Assembly: GCF_020037125.1 (NCBI RefSeq) | Contig: NZ_JAIQDG010000002.1 | Location: 1-64,000 of the forward strand | Source: Myxococcus sp. RHSTA-1-4 | Lineage (GTDB): Bacteria > Myxococcota > Myxococcia > Myxococcales > Myxococcaceae | Reading direction: 5' to 3' | Length of the DNA stretch: 64,000 nt | Shown: positions 50,007 to 59,306 of the stretch, piece by piece | Position numbering within the stretch: the stretch's first letter is position 1 | Layout of the letters: every line of letters begins with the position of its first letter | Program-made: the position numbers and the translations under genes | Notes under the pieces: generated by a model | What the model was told of the DNA's origin: nothing | The model's input: the letters and a program-made list of their open reading frames with translations, nothing else | Database searches by the model: none

Positions 50007-51536
50007 TCAGCCCTTGAGCGGATCCTTCTTCTTCAACATGTCCTGCACCATCCGGGCGGCCCGGATTCCGGCGATCAGCTCGCCCTCCAGGCCCAGGCCG
50101 GGAAGGACCTCCCGGCTGGCGAGGAGGATGTTCTTCGCCGGGGTTCGCTGGGGCAAACCCGTGACGCCCAGGAAGGCTTCCGACTCGAAGCTGTAGAGGG
50201 GGTGCGGCATCAGCCGGCTGCCCCGCACGCCACCGGCGTCCAGGTAGGGCGCGGAGCGCAGCAGCCGGTGCTGCGCGGTGAAGGGCATCAGCGCGTCCAG
50301 GTGCTCGTCGATGCGCGCGGCCACGCCTTGCAGGTGCTCCTCGCCCAGGTCGCGGTAGGAGGCCGGGACGAAGACGCCGGCGCACACCACGCGCACGCCC
50401 TCCGCCTCCTTGCCTTCCTTGCCGCCGGGCCCGGGGGCGGTGTGCGCCAGGTGGACCTGCACGAGCAGTGGGCTCAGCTCGGGGTCGCCGGTGTCGACCA
50501 GGGCCAGCTCGCCCAGGCCGCGCGGCAGGGCCGACTCCGGCACCACCCAGTTCACGGTGAAGAGGAGCGACTTCGTGGAGGACTGGTCCAGGTGCTCCAT
50601 CAGGCCGCGGTTGTGCTTCTTGTCCGTCACCAGCCGCCGCAGCGCGCCCGCGTCCGTGGCGGCCACGAGGCACGCCGCGCGGTACACGGTATCCGAGCGC
50701 AGCAGCTTCATGCCCGCGAACTTGCTGCCGTCGAAGGTGAGCTCCTCGACGATGGAGCCGGACGGGCTGTCGCGGCCGAGGACGTCCCCGCCCAGCTCCA
50801 CCACGCGCCGGGAGAGCATCTCGCGCAGGCCCTCGCGCCCGCCGGAGAAGCAGGAGGGGGAGGACAGCACCTGGGAGAGGGGCCGCGTCTGCGCCAGCGG
50901 GGACTCGGGGTTCTCCAGGTGGCTGATGAAGGGCAGCAGGCCGCGGAGCAGCTTCACGGGGGCGGAGTCCCCGGCCAGCCGGGGCGTGGCCTCCAGGCCG
51001 GGGTGGGCCTTGATGAGCTTCTTCAGGCCCCAGCCCTCGAAGAAGCCGTCCGGGGGCAGGGGCGGGGCGGCCTTGAAGAAGGCGTCGGTGGCCTCGTGCT
51101 GGGCGGTGGCGCCGGCCAGGCCGCCCAGGAGCGCCTCGCCCTCCTCGCCCAGCTCGCGTGTCACCTCGGCCTTGCGGCGGGCGGCGTCGGCGTGCAGGTC
51201 CATGCGGCTCTTGGGGAGCAGGAGCTGCAGGTCCGGGACGTGGGGCCGGAGCGCGCGCTGCACGCTGGCGGTGAGGCCCAGCTCGGTGAGGGCCTCCTCC
51301 ACGGTGGGCATCGTCTTGAGCGGGGGCGCCACGAAGGGGGCGTAGGGGAGGACGTAGCCCCCGTGCTCGTAGCCGTGGCCCATGCCGTCGTGCTCCACCA
51401 GCAGGACGCGGTGGTTGCGCTTCGCCAGCAGCGCGGCGGCGAGCGCGCCACCCAGCTGACTGCCGAGCACGATGACGTCATACACGTGCCGGGACGGGCC
51501 CGAGGGAACCTTGAGTTTGGCTGTGGACGTCGCCAT
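50007..51536 (-). CDS. FAD-dependent oxidoreductase (phytoene desaturase-like fold)
   Basis: A 509-residue protein. An N-terminal dinucleotide-binding motif, [14 protein letters not shown] with a GSxxGG variant of GxGxxG, is followed by LLVEHDG, then a long helical and sheet body. The C-terminal region has [27 protein letters not shown], as in the flavin-binding end of amine oxidase or phytoene-desaturase proteins. No substrate was recognised. A membrane-protein gene lies about 140 bases upstream on the same strand. Confidence 0.8.
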   Translation of the reverse strand: MATSTAKLKVPSGPSRHVYDVIVLGSQLGGALAAALLAKRNHRVLLVEHDGMGHGYEHGGYVLPYAPFVAPPLKTMPTVEEALTELGLTASVQRALRPHVPDLQLLLPKSRMDLHADAARRKAEVTRELGEEGEALLGGLAGATAQHEATDAFFKAAPPLPPDGFFEGWGLKKLIKAHPGLEATPRLAGDSAPVKLLRGLLPFISHLENPESPLAQTRPLSQVLSSPSCFSGGREGLREMLSRRVVELGGDVLGRDSPSGSIVEELTFDGSKFAGMKLLRSDTVYRAACLVAATDAGALRRLVTDKKHNRGLMEHLDQSSTKSLLFTVNWVVPESALPRGLGELALVDTGDPELSPLLVQVHLAHTAPGPGGKEGKEAEGVRVVCAGVFVPASYRDLGEEHLQGVAARIDEHLDALMPFTAQHRLLRSAPYLDAGGVRGSRLMPHPLYSFESEAFLGVTGLPQRTPAKNILLASREVLPGLGLEGELIAGIRAARMVQDMLKKKDPLKG

Positions 51537-51677
51537 GGGCGCGCAACACTACACAACGTCCTCGCCGCTGGCGCCCTTTTGGCGCATGGGCCGGGTGTGC
51601 GCGGAGGGATGGCCCCCACTGGTGCGGCCGGACCCGGGGCCCGTGGGCCCGCCGGCCGGGGCTCGGAGGAGGGGCCC

Positions 51678-52220
51678 TTACCGGCCCCGGATACGGCCCA
51701 CGAGCCAGTCGCTCCCCGCTACGATGATGTAGACCGCGCACGCGATGACGAGGGCGAACTTCACCGTGGCGCAGGCGCCCGCGAGCCCGGTCAGGAACGC
51801 GCCAGGGCGCACGGCGGGGGTCTCCAGGATGCGCAGCAGGGCCGCGTTCTCGACGACATCGAACAGGCCCGCCAGCCAGGGCGCGGGCGCGAGGCCGAGC
51901 CCGAGCCGCTGCAGCCAGCCGCGAGTGCCGCGCGCCCCGAGCACCACCAGCCCCATCAGGAGCGTCGCGTAGGCGATGATGAACGGGAAGTCGACCCACA
52001 CCGAATACCGGGCGGCCTCCTGCTTCTCCGGGCCCCAGGCTTCGAGGAGTGACAGGGCTCGTTCGGGCGTCCAGACGAACTCGAGTGCGATGATGTCCTC
52101 GCCCCGCACCGGCATCCGGCTTCCGATGAGGATGCCACCGGCGCTCGCGGCCACGGTGAGCGCGATGAGCGCCGCCTTCTTCGGGGACTCCAGGAGCTTC
52201 CGCGGCCAGGACATGGGCAT
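51678..52220 (-). CDS. Membrane protein, hypothetical
   Basis: A 180-residue protein with hydrophobic segments near residues 15-35 (ALIALTVAASAGGILIG), 75-100 (FIIAYATLLMGLVVLGAR), 108-127 and 143-170. I count three to four membrane spans. It has no recognised motif. ATG 52220 or 52214 could be the start. It borders the repeat array on its 5' side. Confidence 0.65.
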   Translation of the reverse strand: MPMSWPRKLLESPKKAALIALTVAASAGGILIGSRMPVRGEDIIALEFVWTPERALSLLEAWGPEKQEAARYSVWVDFPFIIAYATLLMGLVVLGARGTRGWLQRLGLGLAPAPWLAGLFDVVENAALLRILETPAVRPGAFLTGLAGACATVKFALVIACAVYIIVAGSDWLVGRIRGR

Positions 52221-52330
52221 CTGCCTTCAGCGTGGGCGTGAACGGCTTCCGGGAGAGTGACAGGTCCCCGCCGACGCGAGCAATGATGGCGGCCCCGCAT
52301 GCCTCTTCACCGGCCCCGTGGACGGCTGAC

Positions 52331-52668
52331 GGTGGAATGGACGTTCCGTTCCACTGCCTCGCCCATCCCGGCGAGGCCCGTGCATGGGTCGTACGCGGTC
52401 CTCCCGGAGCGGCTTCCGGTGGAATGGACATTCCGTTCCGCCGCCTCGCCTTTTCTGGGGCGCCCCGCGCCTGGAGCGAACTCGGTCCTCCTCCGGGGCG
52501 GCTTCCGGTGGAATGGACGTTCCGTTCCACTGCCTCACCTTTTCTGGGGCGCCCGGCGCCCGGAGCGAACGCGGTCCTCCTCCGGGGCGGCTTCCGGTGG
52601 AATGGACGTTCCGTTCCACGCCTCGCCCATCCCGGCGAGGCCCGTGCCTGAAGCAAGCCGGGTCCTGA
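52331..52668. repeat. Array of four about-88-base hairpin repeat units
   Basis: Units begin at 52331, 52418, 52507 and 52596 (87, 89, 89 and about 73 bases). Each starts with an imperfect palindrome, GTGGAATGGACGTTCCG then TTCCAC, forming a 10-pair stem with one G-T pair and a 3-base loop. Unit 2 changes the arm but keeps pairing through a G-T. Units 1 and 4 share a second hairpin, GCCTCGCC/GGCGAGGC; units 2 and 3 share a different middle with a GGGGCGCC segment. The array fills most of the 449-base gap between the membrane protein and the HAD gene, with no gene inside. Confidence 0.85.
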
Positions 52669-52669
52669 A

Positions 52670-53356
52670 TCAGGCCGCCATGGCGAAGAGGCGGGACTCC
52701 AGCTCCGGGGGCAGCGCGGTGAAGTCCGGGAGAATCCACTGGGCGCCGGCATCGCGGAGCTGCTCGGCGGAAGCCCCGGTGGTGATGCCCACCACGGACA
52801 TGCCCGCCTCTCGCGCGGAGATGACGCCGAGGATGGCGTCCTCGAAGGCGAGGCACGCGGAGGGCTCCACGCCCAGGGCCTTCGCGGCGGCCAGGAAGAT
52901 GTCGGGCGCCGGCTTGCCCCGCGTCACCTCCTCGGCGCCGACCACGCGATGGAAGAGGGAGCGGATGCCGAGCCCGTCCAGCACCAGCTCACGGTTCCCC
53001 TGGGGCGCGGCGGTGGCGACAGCCACGGAGACGCGGGCCTCACGCAGGCGGGTGATGAACGCCTCGGCCCCGTGGTGGAGCTTCAGGTGGGGCCGGTACA
53101 GGGTCCGGTAGTGGGACTCCTTCTCCTCGGCGAGCCGGGCCAGCTCCTCATGGGAGAGGGCGCGGCCGAGCAGCACGGGGAGGATTTCCTCGTTCTTCCT
53201 GCCGGCGAACCGCGTCTGGAAGTCCTCGGCCGTCAGCGACAGCCCGAGCTTCCGGGCGAGTGCCACCCAGGCTTCATTGTGGAAGCCCATGTTGTCGACG
53301 AGCGTCCCGTCCATGTCGAAGACGACGGCGCGCAGGGGAGCCATGGAAGAGGTCAT
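52670..53356 (-). CDS. HAD hydrolase, beta-phosphoglucomutase-like
   Basis: A 228-residue protein. Motif I is FDMDGTLVDN near residue 13, with the helical cap after it (residues about 20-90). Motif II is ATAAPQGN near 115, Lys near 149 in RGKPAPDIF and motif IV FEDAILGV near 175. The DxDGTL and small cap fit the beta-phosphoglucomutase-like group. ATG 53356 or 53344 could be the start. It diverges from the ECH/HIBCH-family gene. The stop codon lies directly after the repeat array. Confidence 0.85.
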   Translation of the reverse strand: MTSSMAPLRAVVFDMDGTLVDNMGFHNEAWVALARKLGLSLTAEDFQTRFAGRKNEEILPVLLGRALSHEELARLAEEKESHYRTLYRPHLKLHHGAEAFITRLREARVSVAVATAAPQGNRELVLDGLGIRSLFHRVVGAEEVTRGKPAPDIFLAAAKALGVEPSACLAFEDAILGVISAREAGMSVVGITTGASAEQLRDAGAQWILPDFTALPPELESRLFAMAA

Positions 53357-53438
53357 GGCGCCCCCATAGCGCGTCCACGAACGGAGTGGCTCACGGAATC
53401 CGCGCATGGAGGCCGCCTGCCTGATATCCCCTCCGAGC

Positions 53439-54521
53439 ATGAGTGATGACGTGCTGCTGGAGACGCGGGGGGCGGTGGGCGTGGTGACGCTGAACCGTCC
53501 GAAGGCGTTGAACGCCCTGGACCTGGGGATGTGCCGGAGGCTGCACCCCCAGCTCGACGCCTGGGCGGCGGACCCGGCCGTGAAGGCGGTGGTCATCCGG
53601 GGCGCGGGCGGCCGGGCCTTCTGCGCGGGAGGCGACGTGCGCGCGGTCGCCGCCTCGCTGGGCGCGGCGACGGGCGGAGCGCGGGAGCGGCTGTCCCGCG
53701 AGTTCTTCCGCGCCGAGTACGCGCTCAACCACCGCATCCACCACTTCCCCAAGCCCTTCATCGCGCTGGTGGACGGGGTGTGCATGGGCGGCGGGCTGGG
53801 GCTGTCCATCCACGGGGCGTACCGCGTCGTCACCGAGAAGCTGGTCCTGGCGATGCCGGAGACGGCGATTGGCCTGTTCCCCGACGTGGGCGGAGGCTGG
53901 TTCCTGCCGCGCTTCCCGGGCGAGTCGGGCACGTACCTGGGGCTGACGGGCGCGAGGTGCGGCGCGGCGGACGCGCTGTGGCTCGGGTACGCCACGCACC
54001 ACGTGGAGTCGGCGCGGCTGGACGCGGTGCTGGAGGCGCTGGCCGGGGCGGAGTGGGGGCGTGGCGCCGCGAAGGCGGTGGTGGAGCGGGTGCTCGCGGG
54101 CTTCCACGCGGACGCGGGGACGTCGACGCTGGCGGTGCAGCACCCGGCCATCGACCGGTGCTTCGCGGCGGAGCGGGTGGACGACATCCTCCAGGCGCTG
54201 GAAATGGAGGGCACGGCGTGGGCCCAGGAGACGTGGGCCACGCTGATGCGCATGTGCCCCATGAGCCTCAAGGTGTCGCTGCACCAGCTCCGTATGGGGC
54301 GGACGCGCGACTACGACGAGATGGTGGGCGTGGAGTACCGGCTGAGCCAGGCGATGACGGCGCGCGCGGACTTCCGCGAGGGCATCCGCGCGGTGCTGGT
54401 GGACAAGGACAACAAGCCGCGCTGGCACCCTGCCACGCTGTCCGACGTCGCGGACGCGGACGTGGAGGCGTGCTTCGTGCCGCTCGGCGGGGACGCGCTG
54501 GAGCTGCCGGAGTCGCGCTGA
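53439..54521 (+). CDS. Enoyl-CoA hydratase/isomerase-family protein, 3-hydroxyisobutyryl-CoA hydrolase-like
   Basis: A 360-residue crotonase-fold protein. It has NRPKALNALD near the start, GAGGRAFCAGGDVRAV near 65 and GVCMGGGLGLSIHG near 125, then PETAIGLFPDVGGGWFLPR, which is typical of the 3-hydroxyisobutyryl-CoA hydrolase group. Length and the DVGGG motif favour HIBCH over a short hydratase. The reaction would remove CoA in valine breakdown. The start is ATG 53439; a longer in-frame reading adds 11 residues without support. Confidence 0.85.
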   Translation: MSDDVLLETRGAVGVVTLNRPKALNALDLGMCRRLHPQLDAWAADPAVKAVVIRGAGGRAFCAGGDVRAVAASLGAATGGARERLSREFFRAEYALNHRIHHFPKPFIALVDGVCMGGGLGLSIHGAYRVVTEKLVLAMPETAIGLFPDVGGGWFLPRFPGESGTYLGLTGARCGAADALWLGYATHHVESARLDAVLEALAGAEWGRGAAKAVVERVLAGFHADAGTSTLAVQHPAIDRCFAAERVDDILQALEMEGTAWAQETWATLMRMCPMSLKVSLHQLRMGRTRDYDEMVGVEYRLSQAMTARADFREGIRAVLVDKDNKPRWHPATLSDVADADVEACFVPLGGDALELPESR

Positions 54522-54544
54522 GCGGCTCCCGGCGGGGGCGGGGA

Positions 54545-55054
54545 CTACAGGTCCTCGTCACTGAGGACGGTGATTCCCTCCGAGCGCAGCAGGGCGGCGG
54601 TGATGCCCTCGCCGGTCCGCAGCTTCCCGGCCTCGTACACGCGCTGGGTCCCGCAGGAAGGACTCTTCTCCTTGAGCAGGGCCACCGTCGCGCCGAACTT
54701 CCGCGCCGCCTCCAGCGCCAGCCTCGCGCCCCGGAGGAAGGCCTCCGTCCGGTCCACGCCGCCCTCGCGCTCCAGCGCCCGCGCCCGGCCCGCCCACACG
54801 TCCACGCCCGTGCCGCCGCTCATCTCCACGGGAGGCCGCGGCACCGGCAGGCCCGAGCCCACCTCCGGGCACATCGGCACGACTTCCTTCCCCTCCAGCG
54901 CCGCCAGCACCTTCTCGGAGCGCTTGGAGCGCCCGTCGAACCGGCACGCCTCGCCCACCAGGCACGCGCTCACCAGCACCACCCGCGCCTCGCGCAGGGC
55001 CGCGACGCGCTCCTCGCGGGAAGGGGGCTCCGGAAGCACCAGCTCCACCGTCAT
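54545..55054 (-). CDS. DUF523 protein
   Basis: A 169-residue protein. The pattern VLVSACLVGEACRFDG, then CPEVGSGLPVPRPP, and later LLKEKSPSCG is that of DUF523, with conserved Cys residues that may bind metal or act in sulfur chemistry. Its start overlaps the purN stop by 4 bases (ATGA), so it belongs to the purM-purN transcript. Function is unknown; association with purine biosynthesis is positional only. Confidence 0.8.
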   Translation of the reverse strand: MTVELVLPEPPSREERVAALREARVVLVSACLVGEACRFDGRSKRSEKVLAALEGKEVVPMCPEVGSGLPVPRPPVEMSGGTGVDVWAGRARALEREGGVDRTEAFLRGARLALEAARKFGATVALLKEKSPSCGTQRVYEAGKLRTGEGITAALLRSEGITVLSDEDL

Positions 55055-55716
55055 CGCGGCGCCCCCGGGCTGCGCAGGGACAATTCGCCCACCGTCGCCT
55101 GCGCGTCCACGCGCGTCCGAGTCCCGTCCAGCGCCACCTTGCCCGTCACCGCCAGCCGCACGGCCAGCGGGTAGAGCCGGTGCTCCTCCGTGAGGATGCG
55201 CGCGCTCAGGCTCTTCTCGTCGTCGTCCGGCAGCACCGGCACGGCGGCCTGCGCGATGATGGGGCCCGTGTCCGTGCCCGCGTCCACGAAGTGCACCGTG
55301 CACCCGGCGACCTTCACCCCGCGCTCCAGCGCCTGCCGCTGCGCATGGAGCCCCGGGAAGGACGGCAGCAGCGACGGGTGGATGTTCAGCACCCGCCCCG
55401 CGTAGTGCCCCAGGAAGTCCGCGCTCAACAGGCGCATGAACCCCGCCAGGCACACCCACTCCACGCGCGCCGCGTGCAGCGCGTCCAGCAGCGCCTTCTC
55501 GAAGTCCGCCTTGGACGCGTACGCCTTGTGGTCCACCACCACCGTGGGTACGCCCGCCTTGCGCGCGCGCTCCAGGGCGAAGGCCGTGGGCACGTTGGAC
55601 ACCACGCAGGCGACCTCGGCCGGGAAGTCCTCCCGCGCGGACGCGTCCAGCAGCGCCTGCAGGTTGCTCCCGCTTCCGGAGACCAGCACTCCCAGCCGCG
55701 CCCGCTGGCCGCTCAT
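55051..55716 (-). CDS. purN: Phosphoribosylglycinamide formyltransferase
   Basis: A 221-residue protein. N-terminal [18 protein letters not shown] is the family start; the catalytic segment has [12 protein letters not shown] near residue 112 with the Asn and His of the active site, and [19 protein letters not shown] near 135 with the Asp. It transfers formyl from 10-formyl-tetrahydrofolate to GAR in purine synthesis. It overlaps purM and the DUF523 gene by 4 bases each. Confidence 0.95.
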   Translation of the reverse strand: MSGQRARLGVLVSGSGSNLQALLDASAREDFPAEVACVVSNVPTAFALERARKAGVPTVVVDHKAYASKADFEKALLDALHAARVEWVCLAGFMRLLSADFLGHYAGRVLNIHPSLLPSFPGLHAQRQALERGVKVAGCTVHFVDAGTDTGPIIAQAAVPVLPDDDEKSLSARILTEEHRLYPLAVRLAVTGKVALDGTRTRVDAQATVGELSLRSPGAPR

Positions 55717-56750
55717 GGCTCGATGACCGCCGTGGCCTCGCCCTGGCCCGCCTCCACGCGGCCGACCTCGGACGCCTGGATGCCGCGCCCGCGCAGCACG
55801 CCCAGCGCCGCCGCCACGTCCTCCTTCGCCACCACGAGGACGAGGCCCAGGCCCATGTTGAACGTGTTGAACATCTCGTCCCGGGCCACGTTCCCCCGCT
55901 TCGCGATGAGGTCGAAGATGGGCGGCTTCGTCCACGTCTTCTCGCTCAGCACCGCGCGCGTGCCTTCCGGGAGGCACCGGGGCAGGTTGCCCGGAATGCC
56001 GCTGCCGGTGATGTGGGCCATGCCCTTCACCTTCACCGACTGGAGCAGCGCCAGCACGTCCTTCACGTAGATGCGCGTGGGCTCCAGCAGCGCGTCCCCG
56101 AGCGGCCGGCCCAGCCCTTCCGGCGTGGAGTCCAGCGGCAGCTTCGCGTCGTCCAGCAGCACCTTGCGCGCCAGCGAGTAGCCGTTGCTGTGCAGGCCGG
56201 AGGAGGGCAGGCCGATGAGCGCATCACCGGGCTTCACGCTCTTGCCGTCGATGATGGCCGAGCGCTCCACCACGCCCACGCAGAAGCCCGCCAGGTCGTA
56301 CTCGCCCCGTGCGTAGAAGCCCGGCATCTCCGCCGTCTCGCCGCCCAGCAGCGCGCAGCCGGACTGCTCGCAGCCCAGGGCGATGCCCTTGACCACCTCG
56401 GCCGCCGCGTCCACCTCCAGGCGTCCGGTGGCGAAGTAGTCGAGGAAGAACAGGGGCTCGGCGCCGCAGGTGAGGATGTCGTTCACCGACATGGCGACCA
56501 GGTCGATGCCCACCGTGCCGTGGCGCCCCGCGGAGAAGGCCACCTTCAGCTTGGTGCCCACCCCGTCCGTGCCGGCCACCAGCACCGGCTCCTTGTACTT
56601 GCCGGGCGGCAGGGCGAACAGGCCGCCGAAGCCACCCACCCCGGCCACCACCTCGGGGCGCATGGTGCGCGCGGCAAAGGGCTTGATGCGCTCGACGAAC
56701 GCGTCGCCGGCCTCGATATCCACTCCGGACTGCTTGTAGGTCGTTCCCAC
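55713..56750 (-). CDS. purM: Phosphoribosylformylglycinamidine cyclo-ligase
   Basis: A 345-residue protein from GTG at 56750, the usual length. It starts [16 protein letters not shown], as is common, with [16 protein letters not shown] near 60, [18 protein letters not shown] near 95 and the Gly-rich [11 protein letters not shown] near 143. It makes AIR from FGAM with ATP. The stop overlaps purN. Longer in-frame readings reach 57182 but look non-coding. Confidence 0.95.
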   Translation of the reverse strand: MGTTYKQSGVDIEAGDAFVERIKPFAARTMRPEVVAGVGGFGGLFALPPGKYKEPVLVAGTDGVGTKLKVAFSAGRHGTVGIDLVAMSVNDILTCGAEPLFFLDYFATGRLEVDAAAEVVKGIALGCEQSGCALLGGETAEMPGFYARGEYDLAGFCVGVVERSAIIDGKSVKPGDALIGLPSSGLHSNGYSLARKVLLDDAKLPLDSTPEGLGRPLGDALLEPTRIYVKDVLALLQSVKVKGMAHITGSGIPGNLPRCLPEGTRAVLSEKTWTKPPIFDLIAKRGNVARDEMFNTFNMGLGLVLVVAKEDVAAALGVLRGRGIQASEVGRVEAGQGEATAVIEP

Positions 56751-56922
56751 GGGCGGCCTTCTACCCGCCACCGCGCCCGTTGTCTCGGGCCGCGGCGGGC
56801 GGGTGTCGTCTTTGAGTCCCTCCAGGCCCTGGCCGGGACTTCCTCCTCCGACATGAAGGTGCCCCGGAGCCGATGCGTGACTCGCGCTCTGTTCGGGCTT
56901 CTGTCGGCGCCGCCGCGGGCCC

Positions 56923-56933
56923 GGGGGGGGGGG
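56923..56933 (+). repeat. 11-G homopolymer tract upstream of the toxin candidate
   Basis: A run of 11 G lies about 110 bases before the ATG of the lipoprotein toxin gene, inside the 294-base divergent region to purM. Such tracts can slip in length, so it might tune expression, but this is speculative. Confidence 0.7.
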
Positions 56934-57044
56934 CGTATGACGTCGGCGGGGATGGATGGAGTCATTTATTTCCGGTCTTGCCTGAAAGTAGCGTTTCGCG
57001 CTTTCGCGCGGTGGGGTCTCCCGCGCCAGGACGGAGGCTCCTTC

Positions 57045-59306
57045 ATGTCGTACTCCAGCGCTGCCCGGCTCCACCGTCGCGCAGAGGTGCTCCCACGCGT
57101 CAGTGCCTGGATTCACGGTTGGGCGTGCCTGCTGCTGGCCGCTGTCGTGCTGTGCACTGGCTGTGCCGCGTCGTCGTCTCATGGCGCCCTGGCGTCCGGT
57201 CCGCGCCTGTCGCTGATGGCCGTGGAGTGGGACGTGGTGGGCGGCGCCTCCGAGGTGGAGGTTTCGGGCGCGTCCCGGTCACCGGAGGAGGTGGTGGAGG
57301 AGGTCGCGCCGCAGCGGTTGCACCGCCGCCATCCCGAGCGAGTAGTGCACGGCACCTCCGTGGGGCCGACAAGGCCCTCCAGGGTGGCTCGCGGGGCGCC
57401 TGCCTGTGGCGGACGCGTGCCCTCTGGCTGGCCGCGAATGGACTCCAGCGCGGAGGTGCTGGCGCCCTTCTTGGCGTGTGTCTCACCCTCCGACTTCGTG
57501 GCGTTGCAGCGCACCGTGGACATGCCCCGGCTGGTGGAGTCCCTGACGGACTGGGACGCCGTGAGGCTGGGCGCCCTGGGGCCGCTGGACGCGAAGGCCT
57601 CGGAAGTACTGGGCCGCAAGCGCGCCGCCTTCCTCGTCACCGCCACGGAGAAGTACGGCGTGCCCCTCGCCGAGGTGTTCGTCCTCTTCATTCTGCACTC
57701 GGCCTTCGATGATGAGGTGCGCGAGGTGGTGCGGCTGCTGGCCCGGGAGAAGCAACTGGGCGAGACGCTGGGGGGCATGGCCACCGTCCGAGAGGAACTG
57801 GAGGGGCGGGGCCTGAAGCTCGCGGACTTTACGGAACGGGACGCGCGAGCTGAGGACGTGCCGCGGGGCTTGGGGAGGGCAGGCCGGGACGCGCTCGCCA
57901 CCGCTCCCGTGCTGGCCGAGTCGCGGTACGTGGACTTCAACGCGAAGCGCGCGCAGCTACCGCCCGCCTATCAGGAGGCGCTGCACGAGGTGGAGAGGGC
58001 GTTGCTGGCGGAGCGCTTCTCGCCGGGAAACGTGGCGCTGGGGAGCTTCGACCACCTGACGTTCGGTGTGCCGGTGGGCTTCTACCACCTGGCGGCGGGC
58101 ACGCTTCAGGGGGTGGGCTCGCTGGCGTCGGGGGAGTACGAGCAGGCCACGCGTGAGCTGGCCCCCGCGGCGCTGATGGTGAGCCTGTACGCGGGAGGCC
58201 GGGGCGCGCGCTCCGTGCGTGAAGGCGCCATCGCGGGGCGGGAGGGCGTCCGGCTTCCATCGTTGGCGCCACGCCTGGACGCGCTGAAGGGAGTGCTGGC
58301 ACGACTGGAGGCGCGGCTCGGGAGTGGGGCGGTGGGAGAGTTGGCCCGACGCCTCCAGTCGAGCCGGGAGGGGGCCCTCGTGGTGGCCGAGTGGGGCGAG
58401 GCTGGTGCGGTGGCCCTGCACGAGGCGCGGGGAAACGCGGGGAAGGCACAGGCGTGGCTGGCCGAGGCGAAGTCGCAGCGCGCGGGGCCCACGCTGTCAC
58501 GAGGTCGCGCGGAGAAGGGGTCGGGCGCGGCGGCGCGGGTACACGAGGCGGCGGGCTACACGCGCGAGGCCCTGGCGGAGAAGCTGCGGCAGGCGGAGTG
58601 GGAGGCGCCGGGCCCGAGGCTGCCCACGGACGTGACGCTGCTGAAGCGGCAGCACCCCACGCTCGACGCCCCGCCGCCGGGAGTGCGCGAGGGCTCCGTG
58701 TTGTGGAGCGAGTACGTGACTTACCGGACGCGGCGGCTGGCCGAACTGGAGCAGGGGCTGCGCACGAAGGGGCCGCTGAGGTGGGAGGGCTACCGGGAGA
58801 TGCGCGGACTGTTCGCCCGGGGGCTCGACTTCGAGCACCTGATGGTGAACCTGCTGCGCGCCGACGCGGAGCTGCCCCGGGCGCAACGCCAGTGGCTCCA
58901 GGACTTCGATGTGCCGCGAATCGAGACACACGTGGGGGTGTGGAAGCCGGAGAGCGGCCTGCGGTACACGGACGTGCTGGTCATCGAGGAGCGTCCGCCT
59001 CCGGGGCAGTTGGCTCGCGTGGAGAGCATCAGTTGCAAGAGCCGGGAGCTCTCGCGGCTGGAAGGCGATTTCCTGGAGGCGCAGATGCTCGCGGACGCGA
59101 GGGAGGCCCTGAGCTATTACGGCGGGACGTTGAACATCCGCCGACGCACTCTCAACCCCGACGGTGACATGGTTCCGGTCCAGGTCCAGCGGGTCCGCCT
59201 CGTCTACGAGGGTGGCGACCTCAATCCTGAAACTCCAGTGGATTGGAAAAAGGCCGTGAACGAGGTTCAAAGAAGGGTCAAGGGCGTGGAGGTGCTGCTC
59301 CAATGA
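57045..59306 (+). CDS. Lipoprotein polymorphic toxin candidate (SitA-like)
   Basis: A 753-residue protein from ATG 57045 with GGAGG 9 bases upstream. The signal segment ([15 protein letters not shown]) gives a lipidated Cys at 40. A helical middle follows, with a hydrophobic Gly/Ala-rich stretch near residue 360. The C-terminal about 130 residues look like a nuclease-type domain, with YTDVLV (Asp 643) and ESISCKS (Glu 660, Lys 665), resembling but not matching PD-(D/E)xK. A lipoprotein with a C-terminal toxin domain and an overlapping downstream gene is the SitA layout of myxobacterial outer-membrane-exchange toxins. No SitB-like gene is upstream. Confidence 0.5.
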   Translation: MSYSSAARLHRRAEVLPRVSAWIHGWACLLLAAVVLCTGCAASSSHGALASGPRLSLMAVEWDVVGGASEVEVSGASRSPEEVVEEVAPQRLHRRHPERVVHGTSVGPTRPSRVARGAPACGGRVPSGWPRMDSSAEVLAPFLACVSPSDFVALQRTVDMPRLVESLTDWDAVRLGALGPLDAKASEVLGRKRAAFLVTATEKYGVPLAEVFVLFILHSAFDDEVREVVRLLAREKQLGETLGGMATVREELEGRGLKLADFTERDARAEDVPRGLGRAGRDALATAPVLAESRYVDFNAKRAQLPPAYQEALHEVERALLAERFSPGNVALGSFDHLTFGVPVGFYHLAAGTLQGVGSLASGEYEQATRELAPAALMVSLYAGGRGARSVREGAIAGREGVRLPSLAPRLDALKGVLARLEARLGSGAVGELARRLQSSREGALVVAEWGEAGAVALHEARGNAGKAQAWLAEAKSQRAGPTLSRGRAEKGSGAAARVHEAAGYTREALAEKLRQAEWEAPGPRLPTDVTLLKRQHPTLDAPPPGVREGSVLWSEYVTYRTRRLAELEQGLRTKGPLRWEGYREMRGLFARGLDFEHLMVNLLRADAELPRAQRQWLQDFDVPRIETHVGVWKPESGLRYTDVLVIEERPPPGQLARVESISCKSRELSRLEGDFLEAQMLADAREALSYYGGTLNIRRRTLNPDGDMVPVQVQRVRLVYEGGDLNPETPVDWKKAVNEVQRRVKGVEVLLQ

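Noticed and set aside
52221..52330. A small gene between the membrane protein and the repeat array.
   Set aside because: Open frames here run on through the repeats and encode the repeated palindrome, so they are unlikely to be real proteins.
52331..52668. The repeat array could be a CRISPR array.
   Set aside because: The stretches between the hairpin cores are themselves similar between units (1 with 4, 2 with 3), unlike unique CRISPR spacers, and no cas gene is near.
56013..57044. A long in-frame extension upstream of the toxin gene.
   Set aside because: It runs antisense to purM and lacks a coding look; the ATG at 57045 has a ribosome site and a following signal peptide.
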